Shown here: positions 11,531 to 21,746 of the stretch, in pieces | How positions within the stretch are numbered: position 1 is the first letter of the stretch | How the letters are laid out: the number at the start of each line of letters is the position of its first letter | NCBI GenBank assembly: GCA_030761205.1 | Contig: JAULJL010000002.1 | Coordinates: forward strand, 22,857,010 to 22,921,009 | Origin: Fremontodendron californicum | Lineage: Eukaryota > Streptophyta > Magnoliopsida > Malvales > Malvaceae | Length of the DNA stretch: 64,000 bases | Direction: 5' to 3' | Translations under genes and position numbers: made by a program | Notes under the pieces: model-generated | What the model was told of the DNA's origin: nothing | What the model saw: only the letters and a program-made list of their open reading frames with translations | Database searches by the model: none

Positions 11531-12754
11531 TAAAGGATATGTCGCAACCTAAAAAAATAACGACGAGTCTCATCGCAAGACTTTATTATTCGTTAGGCGT
11601 GACATTTAAAAAAAAAATCGAGGAAAAGTCGACTTAATTCCTCTAGAAAAATTAAGGTTTTGAAAATGACCTTAAAAAAGACATGGAGTCGCCACCAATC
11701 TTTTTTAGCTAGGTGTGATCGGCCACCTATTAAAACCGGTTTTATAAATATTTTAAAAATTAATTAAAACATTTTAAAAACCAATTTCAAGTCTGCGTTT
11801 TAAAACCAGAGAAATCAAAGAAGCGGGTTCGGGAGTCGGTTACGTGCGGGGAAGGATTAGCACCCCCACAACGCCCGTATAAATCGGTACCTTATTAATC
11901 GTGTATTATCTCAAGTCTCGGTAAAGATTGGTTTTAAATTTAGTATTTCAAGTTAATCCCCAATTTAAAGAAAAATAATTCAATTTTTATTTGAAAATGA
12001 TTCGGAATTTATAAATTCAAAATTTTCCTATATTCCCCAACAAACGTGGCAAAATATAGAAATTTTTATTAGTTTTGAAAAACTTTCCGAATCATTCTCT
12101 TTTTTTTTTTTGAAAGAAAGATATTCCTTTATTAATGATAATTGATGATATTCCCTCCAGCAAACCCGGTAGAGAACTCATGAATTATTTTAACTCGGGA
12201 ATATCTTTATTTTTTATTGAAAAATCATTATCCTTTTGAAAACATTTTAAAAGATATGAATATGTATATGCATGACATAAATAAAATGACATAGCAAAAT
12301 CTAAATAAAATAATGCAACCTAAATGATATGGCAAACATGAATGATATGGCATATAATTTAAATGACATGGAATAAAATAATGCTATCATATAATATGCA
12401 TGAAAATAAAAATGCAATGCATGAAATGTATTTTTTCCTTTAATTAAGGAAATCCGTATATCTAAAAAAATATCCGGCTACCTTAGGAAAATATGTCAAA
12501 TTAAATATTCTAAAACCAAAATACTTTGTGATTGTTTGAAAACAATTTTGAAAAGCTTGAATTAACAATAAAAACTGGGCTAAAAATTTTTAAATGGCTC
12601 TAATTTCCTAAGTTTAAAAAATCCGGACTTGACTACCCTTAGCCCGGGACTTGAAAAACCATTTTTAGAGTTTAAAAGGCTTAGAAATCACCCTAAGTCA
12701 GTAGCTAACCCTCCTAATCAGCCCACTCTAAGTAGATTAACCAAAACAGAAAAT

Positions 12755-13400
12755 TGGTTTTTCTTTAAATTCAATTCTGACTCCATTGTCCAGTTTTAAT
12801 CCACGATTTTTTACCCTATTTTTAAAAATTCCAAAAATTCTGAAAAAATTACTGGAGACTCAGGACATGTAAAACTACACGAGAAAAAATCGGCTTAATT
12901 TTTTGATCAAAGATGAATTCCCAGAAAAACCAGAGATGTACGAGTTTTTGGAGGAGAAAAAACTGCTTTGTTTTTCTTTAAAATCAATTCTGACTTCACT
13001 GTCCAGTTTTAATCCACGATTTTTTATCCTATTTTTAAAAATTCCAAAAATTCTAAAAACAATACTGGAGACTCAAGACATGTAAAACTACACGAGAAAA
13101 AATCGGCTTAATTTTTTGATCAAATATGAATTCCCAGAAAAACCAGAGATGTACGAGTTTTTGGAGGAGAAAAAACTGCTTTGTTTTTCTTTAAAATCAA
13201 TTCTGACTCCACTGTCCAGTTTTAATCCATGATTTTTTATCCTATTTTTAAAAATTCCAAAAATTCTAAAAAAAAATACTGGAGACTCAGGACATGTAAA
13301 ACTACACGAGGAAAAATTTTCTTAATTTTCTGATCAAAGATGAATTCCCAGAAAAATCAGAGATGTACGAGTTTTTTGAAAAAAACTGAAAAAACTGCTT
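12755..13400. repeat. Three tandem units of about 215 bp in the giant LTR
   Basis: Units start at about 12757, 12970 and 13188 with TTTTTCTTTAAA(A)TCAATTCTGAC and contain GAGACTCAGGACATGTAAAA. The same array is at about 46575-47215 in the other LTR, and a related single segment lies near 63540-63760. Confidence 0.75.
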
Positions 13401-13727
13401 TGCCAACACATTTTTTTTTTGTCCTTGATAAAATCATTTAAAAATCAAAATAAAAATATTTGAAACTCATAAAATGACTTGAAAGCAGTAGCTAGGACTT
13501 TTTGAAAGTTAGATAAAAATTGGCTAAGTAAAAAAAATCACAAAGGTAGAATAATCAATTTGACAAACTTAATTTTCCACAAGTGTGCTCAAGAGAGCAT
13601 GATCTTGAACCATTAATTGGCTCAAGTCATTATTCAAGTGGCATGAACATGAAATGCATGAAACAATGCAGCAAACATAATGCATGAAATGCATGGATCT
13701 AAACCTAAATGTAAGGAAAATGCATGT

Positions 13728-15179
13728 TGATAACTCGTATAATTATATAGTTTTTAGTTATGTTTTATTATTGTTTTGTGTCAAATACGAGTTATTATTG
13801 TTTAGTCTAATTGTGTTTATGATCTTTTATATTTTTATGTAATTTGGTGTTTTTCACAAGTTTCTTTGAGTGATTTCAGATTACTAGAATTAAGGGCAAA
13901 TCCAGTTCAGTTCCAGTTCCGACACCTTTTGCCATATCAGCTATATCTCGAGTTTCACTGAAGCAATAAGGCTGAACTTTGTATCCCTGCAAAGCTAAGA
14001 GGCATATCTATCTTTTTCATGTTTTACACTTCTTGAAACGGAGTCGTTTTCCCTAGCGAAATCGACCATCAAGTTGGCTGATGTGCAATGACGTCTGTTC
14101 TGCACCGTTTTGGTATTTTGACCATATCTTCCGATCCACGTGCGCAAATGATCTGATTCCAACGGCTATGGATCCGTAACTGATAGGGGTATATTTTTCT
14201 AGAAGACCATTTTATCAGATCGAGCCTCCAACATTGACAAAATCGACCATCAAGCTGGCTGATCAGAATTGTCATACAATATGACGAAAATTGTTAGAAA
14301 AATGCACCCACCTATTATACCTACCTTTGAAATTTGTAAAGCTTGTCTCTTGTCATTTAGCCCTCCAAAATGTGTATAAATAGAGGGCCTTGGATGAGTA
14401 TTGGGATACATTATACATTGGTAGGATATTAGCCTTTGTAGTAAAATTCTCTAAGTTTTCTTCTTCTTTCCTTTCTCTAGTTTTCTTTTTCTTTATTTTT
14501 CTTTTCATTTTCTTCATATCTAGTATGTGTTGCTAATCATATTGTTGAGGTGATGAGGTGAAGCTCTTGGTAAATGCTAAGGTTAGTCTCTTAAACATGA
14601 GCTAAAATGAATCATCATTTATAAACACTAGTATAGATAATATTTTCTTTTGGTTTAAAATCATACTTGCAAAGTAGAGATCTTGATTCATTATTGACAA
14701 TGAAAATGGCACAGTAAATGCTTGGTTTCATAACCTTGATTTGTTGTAGACATATACCTTGGCATAAGGAATGCTTGGACTCTTTTTATGAGTTTTGAGG
14801 ATACCAAATGAACATAATATCATATGCTATGGACGTTGGACAATTTGGACTGAATTGCTAAACCTTCCGATTGGAATCTCCCTTATGTGTGAATTTCAAT
14901 TGTGTAATAAAACAAGATTAATCTTAGCATAACACCAAGAGTGGATTCTCTAACCTCAACATCTTTTCTTATTGTTTTTTTTTTATATCTTGTTTAATTG
15001 CTTTTATGTTATTTTGTTTATTTTGTTCTCTAATATCTTGTTTACTTTCTTTTTCTTATATATTTATAAACTTATACTTACTAATACGCTTCCCTGTGGT
15101 TCGACCTCGGACACCCGAGAATTTATTACTTGAACATAATCTGCACTTGGGTTTACAACTCTTAATTGAGTTTCCATCA
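13728..15179 (+). repeat. 5' LTR of element A
   Basis: 1452 bp, TG...CA, TATA box at 14375-14382. It contains a direct repeat of ATCGACCATCAAG(T/C)TGGCTGAT (about 14059 and 14241). Short frames inside it recur in every LTR copy and are not genes. Confidence 0.93.
14375..14382 (+). promoter_or_regulatory. TATA box of element A
   Basis: TATAAATA in the context GTGTATAAATAGAGGGCC. The same box is at 24852-24859 in the 3' LTR and at 37013-37020 and 43601-43608 in element B. R should begin about 30 bp downstream. Confidence 0.7.
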
Positions 15180-15185
15180 AGTTTT

Positions 15186-15203
15186 TGGCGCCGTTGCCGG
15201 GGA
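15186..15203 (+). promoter_or_regulatory. Primer-binding site of element A, tRNA-Asp type
   Basis: TGGCGCCGTTGCCGGGGA, six bases after the 5' LTR end. This is the primer site characteristic of Athila-clade elements. Confidence 0.88.
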
Positions 15204-15395
15204 AGCAATACTAAGTATATAAGTTTATAAGTATATTTATTTTTTTTTTGGCTGGTTATACCGCCTAATTTGTTTATATTTATTTTTATTGGCTGGTTAT
15301 ACCGCCTAATTTTGTATATTAACTTTGTTTTATGCTTGTTTGGCGACGTGATTTTAGATCTCGTCGTTTAGTTAGATTTTATTGTGAAACTTTTT

Positions 15396-15402
15396 CAGGT
15401 AA
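15396..15402 (+). promoter_or_regulatory. Candidate 5' splice donor just before the gag ATG
   Basis: CAG|GTAATC with GT at 15399-15400, 26 nt before the ATG at 15425. Together with acceptors at 20836-20837 and 21717-21718 it could give spliced messages that start translation at the two downstream ORFs, as retroviruses do for env. Element B keeps the same site (near 38035). Inferred from sequence only. Confidence 0.45.
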
Positions 15403-15424
15403 TCTTTCTAATACAACTCCTACC

Positions 15425-18400
15425 ATGGCTGACAATGAAAGTGTTCATGCTGAAGATGAGAACAGACAAGTACGCACCATGCGTGACTACTTGCAACCAA
15501 CTCGAAGCTCATCACCCTCTTGTTTTATTTTTCCTCTCAATGCAAACAACTTTCGTTTTAAACCAGGTATGATAGCTTTGCTTCCAAATTTCTATGGGTT
15601 GGAATCGGAAAGTGCTTACTCGTTTCTAAAAGACTTCGAAGATGTATGTGTCACCTTTAATGACCAACAATGTACAAATGAAATTGTCAAGCTAAAATTA
15701 TTTCCTTTTTCTTTAAAAGATAAAGCAAAAATTTGGCTTCATAATTTAAAACCAAGGTCAATTGGCACATGGCAAGAATTACAAACTGAGTTTCTAAAGA
15801 AATTTTTCCCAGCACATAAAACTACTGCTTTGAAAAGACAGATTCAAAATTTCAATCAAAATCAAAATGAAGCATTTTTTCAGTGCTGGGATCGTTTTAA
15901 AGATTTGTTAAGTTCTTGTCCACATCATGGTTTTGAAAAATGGCGTCTTATTAGTTTCTTTTATGAAAGTTTAACTCCCGAAACTAAACAATTTGTTGAA
16001 ACAATGTGTAACGGTGAGTTTCTAGAAAAAGAACCTGAAGAAGCCTTTGACTACTTAGACCATTTGGCAGATAACTCTCAAGCCTGGCACACAGATAATT
16101 CCTCTGAAAGTTCCAATAGATCTAATGTTGTTTCTAACAGAGGAAAATATCATTTTAGTCAAGAAGATGAGATAAAAGCTAAAGTAGCTAATTTGGCTAG
16201 AAAGATTGAAGCCATGGAACTTAGAGAAGTAAAAGAAGTCAAAACGGTTAAAAATGAAGAAAGTTGTGGAATTTGTGAAATCATGGGACACCCCACTTCT
16301 GAATGTCCAAACATTCCCATTCTTAAAGAAGCGTTGCATGATCAAGTAAATTCCATAAACACATTTAAAAAACCTTTTCCTTCTCCTTACTCTGAAACGT
16401 ATAACCCTGAATGGAGAAATCATCCCAACTTCAGTTGGCGGAATAATAATCATGTTCAGGTACCACAATCTCAAAAGCCGGGCAACACTTTTTCCTATCA
16501 ACCTTCACGTGTACAAACCTTGGAAGAGACATTGCAAGCATTTATGCAAACACAAGCAAATGTGAATAGCCGGACTTCACAGGACATCAATGAGATCAAA
16601 AACACCTTGTCCACATTGACAGCTTCATTACGCACTCAAGAAAAAGGTAAGTTTCCTGCTCAACCTCAGCCTAACCCTTCTACTCAATGTCTTGTTTCTT
16701 GCTCCAATGAAACTCAACAGGAAAATGCCAGTTCTATCACAACTCTTCGAAGTGGAAAGGCAATTGACAAAAAGATTCCATCAAAAGACCAAGATCCTCT
16801 TTCCCCTCCGAAAAGTAATGGTAAGGATGATGGTAAGTCTGAACTTCTTGAAAATTTGGACAAAGAAAAAGGTATGCATCATGCTCCTTTTCCTCAAAGG
16901 TTGCAAACAATAAAGAATTTGAATCAAAATGCAGAAATTTATGAACTTTTCAAACAAGTTAAGATTAACATTCCTTTATTGGATGCAATCAAACAAGTTC
17001 CATCTTATGCTAAATTTTTGAAGGACATGTGCACAGTTAAAAGGAAACATAATGTACAAAAGAAAGCATTTTTGACGGAAAGTGTGAGCTCAATCATTCA
17101 GCACCTTACTCCACCAAAATTCAAAGATCCTGGATGTCCAACAATCTCATGCATCATTGGAAACACTAGAATAGAACGTGCATTGCTTGATCTTGGTGCT
17201 AGTGTGAATCTTTTGCCTTTTTCTGTTTATCAACAGTTAGGTTTAGGTGAACTCAAGGAAACACCTGTTACACTTCAACTAGCTGATCGTTCTGTAAAAA
17301 TTCCTCGAGGGATAGTTGAAGATGTTTTGGTTCAAATTGATAATTTTTACTTCCCTGTTGATTTTATTGTTTTGGACACACATCCTGTTTCAAATCCAAA
17401 TGTTCAAATTCCTGTTATATTAGGCCGTCCATTTCTTGCAACTTCTAATGCTCTGATAAATTGCAGGAATGGTATGTTGAACATTTCTTTTGGAAATATG
17501 ACTTTAGAATTAAATGTGTTCAACATTTGCAAGCAACCTGGTGATAATTCAGAAGTACATGAAGTGGATTTCATTGAAGAACTTGTTCATGAACATCTCA
17601 CCACTACCACATTCCATGATCCTTTAGAAGCTTATTTAATTGAATATGAGTTTGATAATGCTTCAGAAATTTCACACACTGATTCTTTGTTAAAATCTTT
17701 TCAGGATAAGCATTGTTGGAAACAAAAGTTTGAGGAAATACCATCACTTACAAATGTCACTGTACCATCAACTATTGAACCACCCAAGCTGGAGTTAAAA
17801 CCATTGCCATCCGAGCTAAAATATTCCTTTTTGGGTGAGAGTGAAACTTTTCCAGTCATAATTTCTTCACATCTTGATGAACTACAAGAAGGTAAGTTGT
17901 TACAACTTTTGAAGATGCACAAAAATGCATTAGGATGGACCTTAGCTGACATAAAGGGAATAAGCCCATTAATCTGCACACATAATATTTATTTAGAGGA
18001 AAATGCTAAACCCTCTAGACAAATGCAACGAAGGCTTAATCCTAATATGAAAGAAGTAGTGAGAAATGAAGTCATTAAACTTCTAGATAATGGAATCATT
18101 TATCCTATCTCTGATAGCAAATGGGTAAGTCCTACTCAAGTCGTACCTAAGAAATCTGGAGTTACTGTAGTTAAAAATGAAAACAATGAATTAATTCCAG
18201 CTAGGACTGTTACTGGTTGGCGCATGTGCATTGACTATAGGAAACTTAACTCAGTGACGAGGAAAGATCATTTCCCTTTGCCTTTCATGGATCAAATCTT
18301 AGAAAGAGTTGCAGGGCATGAGTTTTATTGTTTTCTAGATGGATATTCTGGGTATAATCAAATTGCCATTGCACTTGAGGACCAAGAGAAAACCACTTTT

Positions 18401-20692
18401 ACATGTCCTTTTGGTACTTTTGCATATCGTAGAATGCCATTTGGATTATGTAACGCCCCTGCCACATTTCAAAGATGCATGCTTAGCATTTTTAGTGACA
18501 TGATTGAACGTAATCTTGAGATTTTCATGGATGATTTTTCTGTTTCTGGTGATTCATTTGATGATTGCTTAGCCAATTTGAAAAATGTATTGATTAGGTG
18601 TGAAGAAAAAAATCTTGTTCTTAATTGGGAAAAATGTCATTTCATGGTCACTAAAGGTATTGTACTAGGTCACATTGTTTATGCAAAAGGGATTGAGGTA
18701 GACAAGTCAAAACTTGAATTGATTGCTAATCTACCCACACCAAAGACAGTAAAGGACATTAGGTCATTCTTGGGACATGCAGGTTTTTATAGAAGATTCA
18801 TAAAAGATTTTAGCACGATATCTAAACCTCTATGTAATCTTTTAATGAAAGACACTGCATTTGAATGGACTAAAGATTGTGAAGATGCTTTTGAAAAACT
18901 CAAAAATATGCTCACTACTGCTCCTATTATGAGATCTCCTGATTGGTCTTTACCATTTGAAATAATGTGTGATGCTAGTGACTATGCTGTTGGTGCTGTG
19001 TTAGGACAAAGGAAAGATAATAAACCACATGTAATTTACTATGCAAGTAAAACTTTAAATAGAGCCCAAATGAATTATTCCACTACAGAAAAGGAATTAC
19101 TTGCAGTTGTTTTTGCATTGGATAAATTCAGATCTTACCTTGTTGGATCATCAATTGTTGTCTTTAGTGATCATGCAGCTTTAAAATATCTTCTCTCTAA
19201 GAAGGATGCAAAACCTAGGTTGCTGAGGTGGATCCTTTTGCTGCAAGAATTTGACATCACCATTCGAGATAAAAAAGGAGTAGAAAATGTGGTGGCTGAT
19301 CATTTATCAAGACTTGTTTGTGATGAATCTTTTGGAACCTCACCAATAAATGATACTTTTCCTGATGAACAACTTCTAATTGTCTCCACGACACCTTGGT
19401 TTGCTGACATTGCTAATTTTCTTGCTACAGGAAAAATTCCTTCTCAATGGAGCACACAAGATAAAAGGAAGTTTCTGAATGAGGTAAAGAAGTTCTATTG
19501 GGATGACCCTTACTTGTTCAAATATTGTCCTGATCAGATTTTTCGAAGATGCATTCCCGACAATGAGGTAAGTAGTGTAATTAAGTTTTGTCATTCCGAG
19601 GCATGTGGTGGTCATTTTTCATCAAAGAAAACTGCTGCAAAAATTTTACAGTGTGGATTTTACTGGCCAACTTTGTTCAAAGATGCACATAATTTTTGCA
19701 AGTCATGTGAAAGTTGTCAAAAATTAGGTTCCATTTCGAAAAGAAACATGATGCCTTTGAACCCAATTCTTGTAATTGAAATTTTTGACTGTTGGGGTAT
19801 TGATTTCATGGGACCATTTCCACCATCTTTTGGTTTCTTATACATTTTAGTTGCAATAGATTATGTTTCAAAGTGGATAGAGGCAATTCCATGTCGAAAT
19901 AATGATCACAAAACAGTGATTAAATTTTTAAAAGAAAATATTTTGAGTCGATTTGGAATTCCTCGATCTATCATAAGCGATGGGGGAACACATTTTTGCA
20001 ACAAGGTTTTTGAAACATTAATGAAGAAATATGCCATTACACACAAAGTTGCAACCCCTTATCACCCGCAGACAAATGGACAGGTAGAATTAGCAAATAG
20101 GGAGATTAAACAAATTTTGGAAAAGACAGTTAATCCAAATCGCAAAGATTGGTCTCTTAGACTTAACGATGCATTATGGGCCTATCGAACAGCTTTTAAA
20201 ACAGCATTGGGCATGTCTCCTTATAGGCTAGTTTATGGAAAACCTTGTCATTTACCTGTGGAACTTGAGCATAAAGCATATTGGGCCATTAAAATGTTCA
20301 ACTCAAACCTTGATGACGCTTCTAATTTACGAAAATTACAAATAAATGAACTTGAAGAACTCAGAAATGATGCATATGAGAATTCTAAAATTCATAAAGA
20401 AAGAACTAAAGCCTTTCATGACAAGTTAATTTCAAGAAAAACATTTAATGTTGGGCAAAAAGTTCTACTTTATAATTCTAGACTTCACATATTTCCTGGT
20501 AAGTTGAGATCAAGATGGACTGGCCCATTTGTGGTTAAGCATGTGTATCATTATGGAGCAGTTGACATTGAGAATCCTCAAAATGGTAACGTATTCAAGG
20601 TAAATGGACAAAGACTCAAACTCTTTTTGGAAAATCATGTTACTCAAGAAGAGGTTGTTTTTCTTTCTGATCCTTGTTTTGAAAATAACTAG
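15425..20692 (+). CDS. gag-pol: Gag-Pol polyprotein of Athila-type element A
   Basis: One uninterrupted frame (1755 codons from the ATG at 15425, chosen for its ACCATGG context; it is also open from an in-frame ATG at 15332). Order, numbered from that ATG: Gag capsid region (about 30-210, with LKLFPFSLKDKAKIWL and FLKKFFPAHKT), CCHC knuckle CGICEIMGHPTSEC at 281-294, protease active site DLGAS at 589-593, RT with CIDYRKLN at 935 and FMDDF at 1034-1038, RNase H beginning with D1183 (DASDYAVGAVLG), integrase HHCC zinc region from about H1390 (HSEACGGH) to the cysteines near 1426, and integrase catalytic D1460, D1519, E1555 with DD35E spacing. A GPF-type module (RWTGPFVVK) ends the protein. RNase H and protease motifs look complete. 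It would direct particle assembly, reverse transcription and integration. The Athila clade of Ty3/Gypsy fits the Gag style, primer site and missing chromodomain. Confidence 0.95.
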   Translation: MADNESVHAEDENRQVRTMRDYLQPTRSSSPSCFIFPLNANNFRFKPGMIALLPNFYGLESESAYSFLKDFEDVCVTFNDQQCTNEIVKLKLFPFSLKDKAKIWLHNLKPRSIGTWQELQTEFLKKFFPAHKTTALKRQIQNFNQNQNEAFFQCWDRFKDLLSSCPHHGFEKWRLISFFYESLTPETKQFVETMCNGEFLEKEPEEAFDYLDHLADNSQAWHTDNSSESSNRSNVVSNRGKYHFSQEDEIKAKVANLARKIEAMELREVKEVKTVKNEESCGICEIMGHPTSECPNIPILKEALHDQVNSINTFKKPFPSPYSETYNPEWRNHPNFSWRNNNHVQVPQSQKPGNTFSYQPSRVQTLEETLQAFMQTQANVNSRTSQDINEIKNTLSTLTASLRTQEKGKFPAQPQPNPSTQCLVSCSNETQQENASSITTLRSGKAIDKKIPSKDQDPLSPPKSNGKDDGKSELLENLDKEKGMHHAPFPQRLQTIKNLNQNAEIYELFKQVKINIPLLDAIKQVPSYAKFLKDMCTVKRKHNVQKKAFLTESVSSIIQHLTPPKFKDPGCPTISCIIGNTRIERALLDLGASVNLLPFSVYQQLGLGELKETPVTLQLADRSVKIPRGIVEDVLVQIDNFYFPVDFIVLDTHPVSNPNVQIPVILGRPFLATSNALINCRNGMLNISFGNMTLELNVFNICKQPGDNSEVHEVDFIEELVHEHLTTTTFHDPLEAYLIEYEFDNASEISHTDSLLKSFQDKHCWKQKFEEIPSLTNVTVPSTIEPPKLELKPLPSELKYSFLGESETFPVIISSHLDELQEGKLLQLLKMHKNALGWTLADIKGISPLICTHNIYLEENAKPSRQMQRRLNPNMKEVVRNEVIKLLDNGIIYPISDSKWVSPTQVVPKKSGVTVVKNENNELIPARTVTGWRMCIDYRKLNSVTRKDHFPLPFMDQILERVAGHEFYCFLDGYSGYNQIAIALEDQEKTTFTCPFGTFAYRRMPFGLCNAPATFQRCMLSIFSDMIERNLEIFMDDFSVSGDSFDDCLANLKNVLIRCEEKNLVLNWEKCHFMVTKGIVLGHIVYAKGIEVDKSKLELIANLPTPKTVKDIRSFLGHAGFYRRFIKDFSTISKPLCNLLMKDTAFEWTKDCEDAFEKLKNMLTTAPIMRSPDWSLPFEIMCDASDYAVGAVLGQRKDNKPHVIYYASKTLNRAQMNYSTTEKELLAVVFALDKFRSYLVGSSIVVFSDHAALKYLLSKKDAKPRLLRWILLLQEFDITIRDKKGVENVVADHLSRLVCDESFGTSPINDTFPDEQLLIVSTTPWFADIANFLATGKIPSQWSTQDKRKFLNEVKKFYWDDPYLFKYCPDQIFRRCIPDNEVSSVIKFCHSEACGGHFSSKKTAAKILQCGFYWPTLFKDAHNFCKSCESCQKLGSISKRNMMPLNPILVIEIFDCWGIDFMGPFPPSFGFLYILVAIDYVSKWIEAIPCRNNDHKTVIKFLKENILSRFGIPRSIISDGGTHFCNKVFETLMKKYAITHKVATPYHPQTNGQVELANREIKQILEKTVNPNRKDWSLRLNDALWAYRTAFKTALGMSPYRLVYGKPCHLPVELEHKAYWAIKMFNSNLDDASNLRKLQINELEELRNDAYENSKIHKERTKAFHDKLISRKTFNVGQKVLLYNSRLHIFPGKLRSRWTGPFVVKHVYHYGAVDIENPQNGNVFKVNGQRLKLFLENHVTQEEVVFLSDPCFENN

Positions 20693-20835
20693 ATGTAAAT
20701 ATAATTTTTTTTTTACCCCGGTTAAATGGCGGATAACGGTACTCCGTGATTATTTAAGTCGGTTCCATCAGCTACCCACAAAACTGATATTGTATATAAA
20801 TTTCTCTTTCATTTTATTTTATTTCATTTTTTTTC

Positions 20836-20838
20836 AGG
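20836..20838 (+). promoter_or_regulatory. Candidate 3' splice acceptor before ORF2
   Basis: A T-rich run of about 20 bases ends TTTTTTTTCAG|G, with AG at 20836-20837. The ORF2 ATG begins at 20839, one base after the junction G. Placement this close to the start codon is what a subgenomic spliced message would need. Confidence 0.5.
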
Positions 20839-21375
20839 ATGGATGATATTCTCAAAAGATTGCAGAAACGATTTCCTCCTTTTCCTCGGAATATTTTACT
20901 GAAGCTTTACCAAGTTCGATTAGAAAGATTAAGAATGCTTATGAACAAAGGGATTCCTGAAGACATACGTTGGATAATTGAAGCCAAGGTACGTGAAGAT
21001 GAATATCTTCCTGTTTTGCATTTACCAGGTACAGGTAGAAGCACTTATGCAAAGAAGCGACGAGCAAAGCGCATGAGTTCAAATTGCCACAAGTGTGCAC
21101 GATGGACGTGTAACGGTAAATGTCGTTCTATTGGGATTCCGTCCTCTAATCGAGATGATAAAATTGAATTCATTAAGGATGGACTGAGTAAGGAGAATTT
21201 GGGTAATATCCAACTTTCTCTTGAGACGCATCCTAGTGGAGACGTACAAAGAGAAATTCTTGATTTATGGCCGCAATTCCAAAGGGAATGGCAACATCTT
21301 GGGAATCTGATGTTAAAAGACCCTGTTTGCCAGCTTGTAAGAAAACTGGATGGGAAGCATATCCTCGACTCATAG
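20839..21375 (+). CDS. ORF2: 178-aa basic four-cysteine protein, resembles carlavirus nucleic-acid-binding protein
   Basis: Not a normal part of Athila elements. Residues 1-50 are helical and basic (MDDILKRLQKRF...). At about 66-78 lies GRSTYAKKRRAKR, a basic nuclear-localisation-like stretch, directly followed by C83-x2-C86-x4-C91-x3-C95 (CHKCARWTCNGKC), then an IGIPSSN...IEFIKDG segment. A glycine-arginine-serine motif, YA, an arginine-rich run, a compact cysteine finger and a following IxxGxS-type segment is the arrangement I know from the small nucleic-acid-binding proteins (Viral_NABP family) of carlaviruses, several of which suppress RNA silencing. The finger spacing here is shorter than in those proteins, so homology is a proposal. 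The residues from about 110 to 178 I do not recognise. The ORF lies 146 bp after pol, behind a 3' splice site, and is absent from element B. Confidence 0.75.
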   Translation: MDDILKRLQKRFPPFPRNILLKLYQVRLERLRMLMNKGIPEDIRWIIEAKVREDEYLPVLHLPGTGRSTYAKKRRAKRMSSNCHKCARWTCNGKCRSIGIPSSNRDDKIEFIKDGLSKENLGNIQLSLETHPSGDVQREILDLWPQFQREWQHLGNLMLKDPVCQLVRKLDGKHILDS

Positions 21376-21716
21376 AAGGCGTTTAAGCCGTTTCTGGACG
21401 TAAAACCAGAGGAAGATGTGAGCCACAATCACAACTACAATAAATGACTTCTCAGCTTTTGGTTTGATTTGCAATAATTTTATTTCGGTTTAGTTTACGT
21501 GTTGTTCGATTTGTGTAATTATTCTTTTTTTTTGCATTGGTCTTTTACGGTTGATTTTTCTTCTCTTTTTGATTTTCTTCCTGAAATCACGCAAAAATCT
21601 TTTGTTAGGTTAACATTTTCTTCTGACAGGTCAAATACACTTTCGGCGACATTATTACTCTTGTCTGATTCACTACTCAGTCCTCTATATATTACACCAT
21701 GTACTCATTCTCTTTC

Positions 21717-21746
21717 AGGCACTCGAAAAAAAAAAAAAAAAAAAAA
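21717..21746 (+). promoter_or_regulatory. Candidate 3' splice acceptor and A-tract leader before the LOG ORF
   Basis: ATTCTCTTTCAG|GC has AG at 21717-21718. After GCACTCG comes a run of 21 A (21726-21746) whose last A is the A of the ATG. A spliced message starting here would have a nearly pure poly(A) segment just before the start codon. Confidence 0.45.

Noticed and set aside
12755..13400. CRISPR-like regular repeats
   Set aside because: Plant DNA, unit length over 200 bp with no spacer pattern; these are LTR tandem duplications.
14069..14275. 68-codon - strand ORF found in all Athila LTR copies
   Set aside because: It recurs only because the LTRs are copies of each other. It lies across the U3 promoter region and has no family match.
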